Shown one piece after another: positions 46,160-57,932 of a stretch of 64,000 bases of DNA. The stretch covers positions 35,431,501 to 35,495,500 of the forward strand of contig NC_088915.1 in assembly GCF_963576675.1 (NCBI RefSeq). Reading direction: 5' to 3'. Position 1 is the first letter of the stretch, and each line of letters opens with the position of its first letter. The DNA comes from Euphorbia lathyris. Lineage: Eukaryota > Streptophyta > Magnoliopsida > Malpighiales > Euphorbiaceae. The position numbers and the translations under genes were made by a program. The notes beneath the pieces were generated by a model. It saw nothing but the letters and a program-made list of their open reading frames with translations, ran no database searches and was not told the origin of the DNA.

Positions 46160-48459
46160 AAGAGGATTACCTGGTGAAGGCCCTAGCAGAAATGGTAGGA
46201 GGGTTGTAGGATAAGTGGTGAAGAAAATGACATATACTCCTTGGGTGGCATCGGAGGGGGAATGGACTTTGCCCGAAACTCATTTTCTTTATAAACCATA
46301 TGTTTATAGATGTAAATATGATTGGCATCGGTACAAATGCATAAAAGTGCGAGAAACGCTCGCTTATTAGCCAAAAACTAATCAAAACTACCTTAAAAAC
46401 TGTACCTAAAGATAGACGTTTTTGACCCCTATCAACTTCTAGTATCAATCATCACACGCTTTATATCCCATCCTTCAATGGTCATAGCTACCACTAAAGC
46501 ATCCACATGCAGAGAAATAACCTTTCCGAATGTGGCGAATGATCAATTGAGGGCATCGTGTATTTTGACATTATCACCATGTGTAGAGGATGTTTTGGAC
46601 CTTTTATTTGGAGGTTCGTACCCCGGTCCCCCAGCTATAATGTTTATTATGCCTTTCGAATTCTGCTTCTTTTGATTTGGTTTCTGCTTGCCTTCTTCTG
46701 TAGTTTGGGAACTTTGCACGAATCTATCCTATCCAGTTTGCCTTTTTCTATTAATTTTTCTATCTACTTGGGCAACTCCCAACATGCCTCTGTATCATGA
46801 CCATTGATTATATGAAATCGAAAATAAGCCCTAGAGTTTCGTTTGACATTCTCTCCCATTTTGGTGACAAGATATTGAATATCTCGTTTATAAGGACTTT
46901 TCTCGATCCACACCAGGATCTCCTTCTAAGGAGCGTTCAATGGAGTATATATTGATTGTTCTCGATTATTCCATTTGTTTTTGGGGGCATGTTTTGAGAA
47001 ACTTCTCTTCCCTTATTTTCACCCATGTGACTCTTTAATATTGCCTTTCGTTCCCTTTTTACATCTTATAAATCCATAAAATTTTTAGACATGTCAATTA
47101 GTTCCATAAAAGTTTCGGGGCGATTTCTGACTAAGTCTTCTCCCAAGTTTTCGCAAGTGGTGTTACAAATCACTGCTTCTGTGGCGGTATTAAGATCAAC
47201 TCATGTGATCTGAACACACAATTGGTTGAATTTATCGATATACTCTCTCAAGGGTTGATCTTCTCCTTGCACCAGATCGTATAACTTTCTGCATGCAATT
47301 ATTGAGGGAATACATCCAGCAAACTTAGCATAAAAAATTCCCTACTTAACTATTCCCACCTGTCTATTGATCCTAGAGCGAGGGAATGGAACCAGTTGAA
47401 TGTCAAACCAATTAGGGTTGTTGAGAAGACTCGACATATGATTCCTTCATTAGTGTCGCAGGCATCCCTAAGCTCTTTGTACTAACAGACATGGGCTTCC
47501 AAATTGCCTTCTCCTTTGTAGCATGGCAAAGTAGGAGATTTGAACCTCCTATTTTTCTCATAGTTCAAGATCCGCAAGCAAAACGACGTGTCCTTCTGAG
47601 ATGGAGTTGGCCTATTTGTTGTTGAGTAACCATATCTCAGTAGGGAATCGAGCACTCATCTCTCCATCTCTTCGTACGTTCTTTCCATGTTGGCGGGTTT
47701 GGGAGTTGAATAATTTACTGCCTTGCTTCTAGATCTCTCCATCATCGGCTATGATCTTATTATGGCGCTAGGAGTTAGACGCTCCACATTTTGGGGCAGC
47801 CGTTGTCTTGTGAGTGGACCGAACAACCATAATTCTTTTCGAATTTTCGTCATGTCTACATCTCTAAATATTCTCTTCGAATTTCAGGACTGTCCACATT
47901 TCTGGTTTAATTGAATATGGGTTTGATGTTTCATGCAATAGGTGGATTTGTCATCCTGGGTGGTATATATGAGAAGAATTCTGGAAGGGAGCCCATAATC
48001 CATCTCCCTTGGAGAATAAGTGGTAAGCTAGTAGAAATATGTTCACTTACCCTTGGGATCAGGCATGAACTACCAGATCTATACAACACACTCCCTAGAG
48101 GATCCCTTGCTGGGGCATGAGTTTGGTTTAGGGTGAGTGTCACAATTCTTGCAACTAAGTCTGTGAGTATTACAATTAAGTAGTTCCTTGATTCTTGGCT
48201 CATATTGGCAGCAAGAACAACTCCTGCCTCGTTTAAGAAGGTGGACGGGGATGTCACATCCATATTTTACACCATAACTACATCTGAAGAAGGTACCATC
48301 GTAATGGTTATTGTGGGCATCGTATAATTCCCCGTAGTTGACAGAGCTGGTGTGGGTATTGTGGCGTTCCCCGTAGTTGGAGGCACCCTATCAGATGTCA
48401 TTCTGTATTTTGCAATGAAACTCTATTTTATGCAGAGTTCCACGTTCACAGCACCAATT
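46160..48459 (-). pseudogene. Ty3/gypsy gag-protease remnant
   Basis: With frameshifts and many stops, the minus strand reads segments typical of plant gypsy Gag. They include TLPCYKGEGNLEAHV with CRVFSTTLIGLTFNWF (Retrotrans_gag, about 47530-47390), YFRFHIINGHDTEACWELPK with IEKLIEKGKLD (the region of the 'CDFH...GHDTEDC..LK..IE.LI' motif, about 46830-46730), and DALVVAMTIEGWDIKRVMID (start of the protease, near 46490). In the last, the usual V.IDNGSS is VMIDTRS. RT and integrase are missing because Copia-C sequence begins at 46155. Nothing here can be translated as a whole. Confidence 0.7.
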
Positions 48460-48957
48460 TGATAACTATGCTGACTTTCTTAGTCGTGATTCCTTCCCTG
48501 AGAGGTGCCGTTGGGTTCTGTTGTGGACACTTCAATGGTAAAGTCAATATGATGTTTGGTAAGAGAAATGAATAATGAAAACATTTTGAGCGAAGTTAGC
48601 CAACATACCTGAAACATACTCAGTTAGGATATTTATACTTTCTTTGATAACCTTTTAGCATTAATGAGGTCTTAACGAAACAATCTCATCATTACTCCTC
48701 TTAATGACTATTAATTATCATTTAAGAGTATTCATTCCCCTTTGAAGAAGATATAAAAGTGTCGCTTAAACTCCTCTGTAACCGCCAAGATGAGATACGA
48801 TAATGAACACTTAATTGAAGGATGGCAGATACATTTTAGTTGGCGAGTCCCTTGGGGCTAGCTACTTTTGTCGTATTTATTATATGGCGTATCTTATGTG
48901 ATAAGATCTAGGAAGAGTGATTTTATGTCGTAGGTCTCTCCTCTTTCTTCATTATTA
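48460..48957 (-). repeat. Gypsy LTR (about 500 bp)
   Basis: On the minus strand this runs TGTAATAATGAAG...TAGTTATCA. It is followed at once by AATTGGTGCTGTGAACGTGG, in the place and form of a gypsy leader/primer site. No second LTR is in the window, so the boundaries are provisional. Confidence 0.55.
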
Positions 48958-50250
48958 CATATTTACCCTATAAATAAATCATGATTTTATTATATATATA
49001 TATGTTTAATTTAATTTTATTCTTTTAATAGAATAATTATTTTTTTATTTTGAATCAAATAGAAAGTAGAATATATCTACCTATTACAGTATTATCTATT
49101 ATCATATCATATAGATACAAAAAGGTTAAGTTGAAAAGACTCACTACCTAGTTTATTTTGTCCCTCAGGTACCATAAACATAATTCATTATTCCATTCTC
49201 ATCTCTTATTTTACCATTTTTTTTCTTTTTCTCTCTCTAAATAATATCACGAACTTTATTAATTTAAAGTACTTTCACTTCTTTTCATATTTCTAGGCAA
49301 ATGATATATATTATTCAGTTCTAAATTTTTTTTTTATTATTTTTAAATAAGTTATTGAAATTATATTTTTATGTTTTACTCATTCTTTTACTCCTTAGTA
49401 TATAATACTCAATCTTTTTTAATTAAGAGTCGACACGAATAGTTAAAGTTTAGATTTTCAAACAGCCCAGCTAAACTGACAATTTTAAAAAATTCAAATA
49501 ACGGAAAACATAAAATTAACAAAATATAATCTACAAGGCACATTAAACAAAATAAAATTATTCTTTTTCGTTAAAAATTATCCCAACTACTTTAATATAG
49601 AAATCCGGAATTGAGCTCCACTACTAAACATTCATTGCAGTGGCGTTATAGGTAACCTATGAGAAATAATAAAATTGACAGGAGTTACTGCAACAAAACA
49701 AGCAGAACTCTTTTAAACAAAAAATTATACAACACTTTCTCCTAAATTTAAAATTCACATTAAATAAAATTTACATATATTAATTGAAGGTAACTTGATC
49801 AGGAAGAGTTTCAAGTTTCAAATTGCTTAAAATTTTAGTATACATAAGAAAAATTAATTGACAAAAGAGGTGCCTATTGAATGCATGATCAATTAATTAA
49901 AAGAAATGAGAAATGTTTTCTATCTAATTATTGAAAGATATTTTGGTGGTTTTGATTGTTTTGTTGTTTTCCCTAAAAAGAAAAGTTAAAACAAAGTATA
50001 TTAGTAAATGAACTTTTTTTTGTTTTATATAGTAAATAAATAAATTATCTTTAGTTGATAATTAGAAAAGAAGTTACCTATTAGAAAATTGTAAGAAATT
50101 ATTTTGAAATGAGAAAGCAATCCAGCGTAGAATTTCGGCTTTTAATGGAAGCTCCAAACGTCATTATCTTCCCTTCCCCGCAATCCATTTTCATTTTTTT
50201 TGACTTCATTAAGAAGTGTACTAGTTGGCCCCTTTTTCCTATGCTCCCGT
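48958..50250. other. AT-rich upstream region of the ceramidase gene
   Basis: No ORF, TE terminus or RNA gene recognised. It contains (TA)n and poly-T runs and is the likely distal promoter region of the gene that follows. Confidence 0.5.
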
Positions 50251-50256
50251 CCCGTG

Positions 50257-50290
50257 TTATATTATAGTTCCTTTCTCTCTCTCTCTCTCT
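50257..50290 (+). promoter_or_regulatory. Core promoter candidate of the ceramidase gene
   Basis: TTATATTATA at 50257-50266 is followed by an uninterrupted CT tract (50271-50290), a layout common in plant pol II promoters. Transcription would begin near 50290-50310, ahead of a leader exon that ends at 50379. Confidence 0.45.
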
Positions 50291-50347
50291 GCGTGTTTTA
50301 AAGACTGTTCTTTTCTTTAACAAACACAGTTAGCAGAAGACCCACCT

Positions 50348-50541
50348 ATGAAATTCTTGGACTTCATAGCATACTCAAGGTAAAGTATTCTACTTTTCAT
50401 GTTTACCCACTTCAAAATTTGTGATTGAATGAGATAGTATTGAGCACTTTTTCTGTTTGTTTGACCTCTGTTGAAGACAAATTTGCAATGAATAACTGTA
50501 TTTATGTGTTTTTGATTCAGGGGATGAGAAGAAAAGATTGA
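50348..50541 (+). other. Two upstream ORFs in the ceramidase leader
   Basis: A leader intron runs 50380-50520 (donor AAG/GTAAAG, acceptor ATTCAG). In the spliced leader an ATG at 50348 encodes the 12-residue peptide MKFLDFIAYSRG and stops just after the junction. A second ATG at 50524 encodes MRRKD and stops at 50541. Both end before the main ATG at 50565, so ribosomes would need to re-initiate or leak past them. Confidence 0.55.
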
Positions 50542-50564
50542 GCTTTTCTTGCTGGGAGAGTCAA

Positions 50565-53500
50565 ATGGGGTTGTTTATACCTTGTGTTTTCTTTTGGGTT
50601 TGTCTAGTAGTCTTGCTTGGGAATAGTAGAGGAGTATTCTCAGATGCTGAGTATCTGATTGGGCTTGGGAGCTATGATATAACAGGACCTGCTGCTGATG
50701 TTAACATGATGGGATATGCTAATAGTGATCAGATTGCCTCCGGTATTCATTTTAGGTTGCGAGCTCGTTCTTTTATTGTGGGAGAGCCACAGGGGAACCG
50801 CCTACTTTTCGTCAATCTTGATGCTTGTATGGCCTCACAACTTGTTAACATTAAGGTGTTGGAGAGGTTGAAGGCAAGGTACTTCTTAATTCTGCATATA
50901 TATCTCTTTATTTTATTTTTATTTTTTTGAATCTCCTTACTTGAGCTTTGGAGTCTGAATAAGGACTCATGCCTTAGTCAGAGTGAACTAAAAGAATTAG
51001 ATGTAGAAGTCCTAATTAATTTGATAGTATATTGAATGTACCTAGTTACCTTGATGTCTTTATGTTGGCTAGATCTATTGGAGATGGAATGTCACGTGTC
51101 TTCATGAGTTCATGTTCCCAACTTGGATTGAGTCCTAAAAAGAGTTGGATACAGACCACTGCCTCTTGCAGATGCCATTCGGTTTTTTAAGTTTTGATAT
51201 GACTCTTAACACAGGATTCTAGATATATCCAGTTTTTTAGAAGTATACCAAGAATATAGTCTGTTTAACCAAACCAGGACTTGCTCAATTGATAAACTTG
51301 GTAGAATCATAAGTTCAATTCCTAGCCCTTTTCAAGATATGTGAATTTACTTAAAACTTGATATCCAAAGCAAAGTTTTTAAATTTTTATCATTAAGGTT
51401 TGGTGGAAAAAGATGAAAGGAAGTGCATATCTTAGAGTTGTGGATTTATTATTGATCAAGGCCAGCTTTGTGAAATTACATTATGTGAAATATATGGCAG
51501 ATATGGGGATCTTTACACTGAGAAGAATGTTGCTATCAGTGGTATTCATACCCATGCTGGTCCTGGGGGCTATCTTCAATACATTGTATATATCGTGACA
51601 TCACTTGGATTTGTGCGTCAATCCTTTGATGCTCTTGTAGATGGCATTGAGAATAGCATAATACAAGCTCATCAAAATCTCCGTGCAGGATCAGTTTTTG
51701 TGAATAAGGGTAAGGGGAGCATTTCGTTACTTCTACTGCTTATCAAAAAGATCAAACCTTTAAATAATTGATTTATGAGTAATTCATCAAATGGATGAAA
51801 AGAAAAAATCATACTGGAATGGACGAGGTAGGTGCTTTTACCGTGCTTGAATTGGTTTTCTGGATTTTTTTTAACAACTGGAGCTTTTGAATCTCTATCA
51901 GTCTAGTAATGTGATGCCAGGGATGACACTTTCTCTTGAGTAATTCTTTTCCTCTTTTATCCATTGGGCAGTAATGAATCATGACAAATCATGCATGTGC
52001 ACACATGTTATGTATGAATAATTTGCCAGGCAAATGCTTTCATATGTGTGCAATTACAGAACAGAACACTGATAGCTTTCGACTTTTAGATTTCTGAAGA
52101 TTCTATAATTATTGCTAGCTTAATGCTTGAATCCATTATCTTAGCAACATGATTTGAATCTGCTGAATAACAATTCTTCGGATTGCTGCTTTTTGTGATT
52201 GTATCCTGTATCCAGTTTGTTCCTTAAATGTACAATTTAGTTCATCATTTTGTTTTCCTTTTGCACTCCTCGTTTCGTCTTTTACATTGCTTTCCTTTTT
52301 GGGACAAGGCTGCAGTTTGTATATTATATTCCTACAAAAACTTTGGCTTCTTATTTGCAGGAGAGCTGTTAGATGCTGGTGTAAATCGCAGTCCTAGTGC
52401 ATATCTGAACAATCCTGCAGAAGAACGCAGGAAATACAAGTATGATGTTGACAAAGAAATGACCCTATTGAAGTTTGTTGATGATGAGTGGGGTCCAGTT
52501 GGTAGCTTTACTTGGTTTGCTACTCATGGAACTTCAATGAGTCGCACAAACTCTTTGATAAGTGGGGATAACAAGGGTGCTGCTGCACGATTTATGGAGG
52601 ACTGGTTTGAAAAAAAGGTTACTGGAGCTGAAGATGTAGCTGATGGAAATGTAGCTGATGGAATCCCTCGAAGAGTCTCAAATATCATTCCGAACCTGAG
52701 GGATAATCGTAAGTTACTAGTTTTCTTCTTTAATAAAAATACTGTAACTTGAGAAGTGCTTTAGAAAGAGCAATCTGTCCTTTCAGGAAACAATTTGATC
52801 TATCTGCTAGGGCTTTTACCTTGCATGATTTCCTTTAAGACAAACTCCACCATGTTGTAGATTTCAACATGTTCACTCCCTTTATCAATCCAATGATGCC
52901 TATAACATATCATAAATTTCGTATGCAAATCTTTACAAAGCTAGATTTTAAAATGTGGAGCTGGGATCTGATTTTAGAATGTTAATCTGTAGACCATGAG
53001 TATTTGGAGCTTGCTGCATCCTTCCAATCTCTTCCTGGTAAACCAGCTACCAAGATTCTAAGTGTTGCAAGACGTGTCAGGAGTGCTCTTAGGCAAGCTG
53101 ATAAACCTGGATTTGTCTCTGCGTTCTGTCAAACTAACTGTGGTGATGTCAGCCCTAATGTTCTCGGAGCTTTCTGTATTGACACTGGCCTACCTTGTGA
53201 CTTCAACCACAGTACCTGTGACGGGAAGAATGAGTTATGCTACGGAAAAGGACCAGGGTATTTACTCATATGCTTTCTGGTGTTCTTTCAGTAGAAAGAT
53301 ATGTTTAATATCTTGTAGTACTAAATTGCATCAACTTAACCTGACAGTTATCCAGATGAGTTTGAAAGTACACGTATTATTGGGGAGAGGCAATTCAGAA
53401 AAGCTGCAGAGCTTTTCAGTGGAGCATCTGAGAAATTAAAAGGAAAGGTTGACTATCGTCATACTTATCTTGACTTCTCCCAGCTTGAAGTTACAGTTCC

Positions 53501-55138
53501 TAAACAAGGTGGAGGTCCTGAGGTAGTAAAAACCTGTCCTGCTGCAATGGGATTTGGATTTGCAGCAGGAACAACAGATGGGCCTGGGGCTTTTGACTTT
53601 AAGCAAGGAGATGACAAGGTAGTCAGTTGTCATCATTTTATGTCTTTTCCATCCTTTTCTCTTAAGCACGGACATATCCGAATGTGTTGCATGATTGTTT
53701 TGTTTTGTGATATTATTTAATAGGGAAATGCATTTTGGAAGTTGGTTCGTAACTTCCTGAAAGCACCAGGCAAGGAGCAAGTTGATTGTCAGCATCCAAA
53801 ACCCATCTTACTTGACACTGGTGAAATGAAACAACCATATGACTGGGCAGTAAGTTACGATCTTGTTTAATAGAAGTTTTACGTTATGCAAGTAGATTGA
53901 GTCCGTGATAAATGTCTATAAAATCAATTGCACTGCTTTTCTTACAAATTTGATCATTATAGACTCGAGACGAGCAGCTTTACCTGTTTAATATATTCTG
54001 ATAAGATGGTTTATGCAACCGCCATTCAGATTATTGATGTTTTCCATAAAAAAATGAAGACCAATCTATTTTTTTCATGGATATGCAGCCTTCAATACTT
54101 CCAATTCAGATCCTCCGTGTTGGGCAGCTTGTGATTCTTAGTGTACCGGGAGGTATGTATGAACTTGCCTTGTCCCTTATTATCATTTCTGTTGCTTTTC
54201 GAAACTTTATTGTATGAAGATCTGTTTGCTCCAACGTCTAATAGAATATATGCTTCTCTAAATTTATGAATTCTACACTTCCTTTAAACAGAATTTACAA
54301 CGATGGCTGGGAGGCGTCTTCGAGATGCTGTGAAGACAGTGCTCACAAGTGGTGGAAATAAAGAATTCAATAACAATGTTCATGTTGTAATAGCAGGATT
54401 GACTAATACATACTCACAGTACGTGACCACCTTTGAAGAATACGAAGTCCAGAGATACGAAGTAAGTTTTCTTGTAGATTTTACAAACGAACAAAAACTA
54501 GTTGCTAAGAAAGATGGTCTAATTTTGTTAGGTTGATGTAGAACTTGTTTTCTCTATAGTTTATTCATAGAAAGTGACATTATTCACAGGGTGCTTCGAC
54601 TCTATACGGTCCGCACACACTTAGCGCATACATTCAGGAGTTTAAGAAGCTTGCGAGTGCCCTTCTCAGTGGCAAACCAGTGGAGGCAGGTCCGCAACCA
54701 CCTGATATGCTGAATAAGCAAATAGGCTTGCTAACACCAGTTGTAGTGGATACAACACCTGTTGGTGTAAATTTCGGTGATTGCAGTTCTGATGTTCCGA
54801 AGAACGCTACCTTCAAGAAAGGGGATAACGTGACAGTTGTTTTTTGGTCAGCTTGTCCTAGAAATGACCTGATGACTGAAGGTACATTTTCCCTTGTGGA
54901 AATCCTAGAGGGAAAGGACAGTTGGGTCCCGGCTTATGATGACGATGATTTCTGCCTACGGTTTAAGTGGACGAGACCAGGGAGATTAAGTCCACGGAGT
55001 CAGGCAAGCATTGAATGGAAGATCCCTCAATCTGCTGCAGCTGGTGTGTACAGAATAAGACATTTTGGTGCTGCGAAAAGCCTTATGGGTTCGATTCGGC
55101 ATTTCACAGGTTCATCAAGTGCTTTTGTTGTTGTATAA
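50565..55138 (+). CDS. Neutral ceramidase, nine exons, 771 residues
   Basis: Exons: 50565-50878, 51501-51709, 52361-52708, 52993-53257, 53348-53618, 53724-53849, 54089-54152, 54292-54461, 54590-55138. All introns are GT-AG, phases agree, and the total is 2,316 bp with no internal stop. The enzyme hydrolyses the amide bond of ceramide to give a sphingoid base and a fatty acid, in the secretory pathway or at the cell surface. Residues 1-25 form a hydrophobic signal peptide. Zinc-ligand candidates are His121 and His123 in GIHTHAGPGG and His230 in FATHGTSMSR. The nucleophile is Ser344 in CQTNCGDVSPNVLGAFC. Exon 9 encodes the C-terminal immunoglobulin-like domain. The ATG at 50565 starts the signal peptide. 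The frame is also open 9 codons upstream, but without an ATG. Length and motifs match plant NCER proteins. No neighbour is functionally linked. Confidence 0.95.
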
Positions 55139-55373
55139 ATTTCTTGATCATTGTATTGTATTGTATTTGATTCTGTTTTGTTGTTGTTAAGGTAGATATA
55201 GTGGCATGTTGTATATTTAATCTTGATTGAAATCTGATTCCAGGATTGGTGATCCTTAAGTTATAGTATACAAAAAGAAACTTGAGATTCTTAATATCTC
55301 AATTCCATCTATGCTTTCTTGTTCATGCCATTGCATAGTTAATTCAAATTCCAAGCATAAGTCTTGCATAGCA

Positions 55374-55379
55374 AATAAA
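55374..55379 (+). terminator. Possible poly(A) signal
   Basis: An AATAAA hexamer lies 236 bp after the ceramidase stop. Plant poly(A) signals are loose and nearer TTGTAT-rich sequence (55150-55175) may serve instead. Confidence 0.25.
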
Positions 55380-55868
55380 ATCTGGATAGTGGATTAGTAA
55401 TAACATGTTGGTAGTGAATATAAATTGATAGAAGTTGAGTGTGCTGATGAGCAAAAAAGAATCAAAAGTTGAGCTTTGATTTTTATATGTAGTGCAGTGT
55501 GAACATGTTATTGAAATTCAGTGCACAACGCCTTCAAATTGGAAAAATGGTCCTCAATAAACATAATTTATATTTATAATGGACAATCATTTATTTATTT
55601 ATTTATTTAAATATGGTCAACGCACCAAGTTTGTCTATGCCAATCATGTGCCTAATTTTAGGACAAAATATGTGCATTTGCATCCCCCTTTCCTTCTCTT
55701 TTCAATATCCATTAGTTGGAATTAAATTAAGGACGGCTTAAAATGGCAATGCATTGCTGTTAACATATAAAATATCTAATATAAATATGTTTTTTTTAAA
55801 TAAATAATTTTTTTTGGTAGAGATTTTTAAATACATAATGAATAAAAGATAAACAACTCATCTGTGGT

Positions 55869-55922
<54 letters not shown>

Positions 55923-56840
55923 AGTTATCTTACTCAACTATTTAACCATTTCATATATTTTATGATATTATAAAATTTATCTTACTTAATATAACTGGTT
56001 ATGTGATCACATGCTTTGACCGTAATGGAGTTCCAACGTCGTATTTGAGCTTATAAAACAATAAACAAGTCAGACGGAACCAGAATCCGACAAACCTGCA
56101 CCGATGTCTAAATCAGTTTATGATCAAGGGTCGAATAGAGAGGTAGTCAGAGATAGTAGTTAACGTACCGAACCTTGTACATTTATAGTGCATGATTATG
56201 TTTAAGGTTGTTATCTCCTTAGGAATTCTTATAAGTTTATGATTTCGTTTCCCCTAAGGATTTCGGATCTTGGGAGGAATCCTTTATCTTGTTGGACTCT
56301 AGAAGATCTTTTAATATGTTGAGGCTTTTAGTGATTGGTGATGGACCGTCGCTTGCTTGGATTTGGGCCACATTAATGGATTCTGCTCTGTAGGGACCGT
56401 TTTGGGCCTTTGTTACGTGTGGGCCTGGACCGTAACGAGGGTAGTGATGACGTCATGCGTGCGATATCATTTTAGCTCGATATCAGATGTCTCCAACCAT
56501 CTTCTTTAATAAACCATTAAGTGAGAGGTGTACTATGTTATATTATCTTCCAATATGTATGTTTTCGGAGTTTTCATAATGCCTTTTTTGTTCGTGCTGA
56601 TGTGTCAGCTGGAGGAAGGCTCTCTAGGATCTTGTGTTTTTGGCGGCTTTATTTAATGATGGTTGCTTATTCCTTCGAAGGAAACGTTTCAGCTGCTTCT
56701 TGAGTCTTTTGGTTTTCCTCCTCTTCTTTTTACCTTCTTTCTTCTTCGTTATTTTATTTTTACTTTCGACATTTCTTGCTCTTTCCTGTTTCTGTAAGTT
56801 TTCTTGCTATTCCTTTGTTTCGTCCTCCTCATTCTTTACC
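55380..56840. other. Intergenic, with (TA)n run; possible LTR or leader of a gypsy-type relic
   Basis: A (TA)n microsatellite covers about 55869-55918. From about 56040 the base composition becomes more even (GGGCCTGGACCGTAACG, GATGACGTCATGCG) up to the ORF at 56841. This suggests LTR or leader sequence of the element there, but I could not find paired ends. Confidence 0.4.
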
Positions 56841-57756
56841 ATGGTTCGCTCGGGGATTTCTCGGGGTAAAGGAAAAAGCTCTAACATGAAAGACAATCCT
56901 AGGGATGAGGAAGGAGATGAGTCCTCAATACCCAAGGTTTCTCATTTGAAGTACTATGAGCAGCCTACTACTTTTGATGACTTGGTGTCCAATTATCCAA
57001 AGTTTTATCATCTTGAAGTTAGGGTTCCCTTCCCCCCCTAAGGATTAAGTAATAACCGAAGCTCCAGAAGGTCATCTGGGTTTCTATGAGATTTTCCTAA
57101 AAAATGGGGGTACGCCTCCCCCTTTCTGACGGAGTTTTGAATGTTCTAGGGAACTTGGGACATGTCCTGCTCAACTTTCTCCTAAAGCCTAGCTCGACCT
57201 TTTGGGTTTGGCAAAAGTCTGCGAAGATCTAGGATATGCTTTGATAGGGCGTCTCTTCCGTCATATTTGGACTCCTTACTATCGCAAAACTGACGATGCT
57301 TTGTATATTTTGAAGGTTCCTTCCAGACTATCTTCGTTTGTGATTTATATGCCTTCGAACAATAAAAACTTCAAACCTCGATGGTTTTGGATTTTCCTGA
57401 CTAGGGATGAAAAGGGAAAGATTTTGGGGGATTCCCTATATCCTTTGGGATTTCCCTTCCGCTGCTCCTGGAATCCGACAACCATGGCCAAGGACGCCTT
57501 TTAAGTTTTGGCTCTTCCTTTCCTTTCTGCTGGTGAAAGGGAAATTTTGGATATCCTGATGAACCTAACCCTTTGCTTCTCCAAGGATCAGCTATTGAGC
57601 CATTTGGAGCGGAATCAGCCCTTCTTGGTGTTAGACAATAGGCGTCGAGTTCACCTTGAGGGGTCTCCCACTTTTACTCACATTGTTGTAGGTAAGTGGA
57701 AGTCTTTTTGTCTTTATTTTGTTTCGATCGGTTTGATTCTGACACCAATATCATGA
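56841..57756 (+). pseudogene. Gypsy-type transposon domain protein, fragment
   Basis: An ATG at 56841 opens MVRSGISRGKGKSS and leads into TFDDLVSNYPKFYHLEVRVP. After a stop at 57041 the homology continues in pieces: EAPEGHLGFYEIFLKNGGTP, GLAKVCEDLGYALIGRLFRHIW (in part), SNNKNFKPRWFWIF, and LSAGEREILDILM. These match the N-terminal 'putative gypsy type transposon' domain of plant retroelement gag-like proteins, where a conserved RWFW/KWF motif follows the 'SNK.FK' strand. Stops at 57041, near 57194 and at 57504 show decay. The rest of the element is absent, perhaps displaced by the LINE that starts at 57886. Confidence 0.6.
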
Positions 57757-57932
57757 ATGCTTCGAAGGGAAAGTCTGAGCCAATTGATATGCCCGAAGAT
57801 GCAATATAATGAATGTTTTGAAGGATCAGTCTGAACTAAGGGTTTCATTCTTTCAGCATTCAGTTTCAACATTCGGTAATTTATTTATTTTTTTGGTAGA
57901 AGCAGGAAAAAAAAGACAACACGAAGACAACA

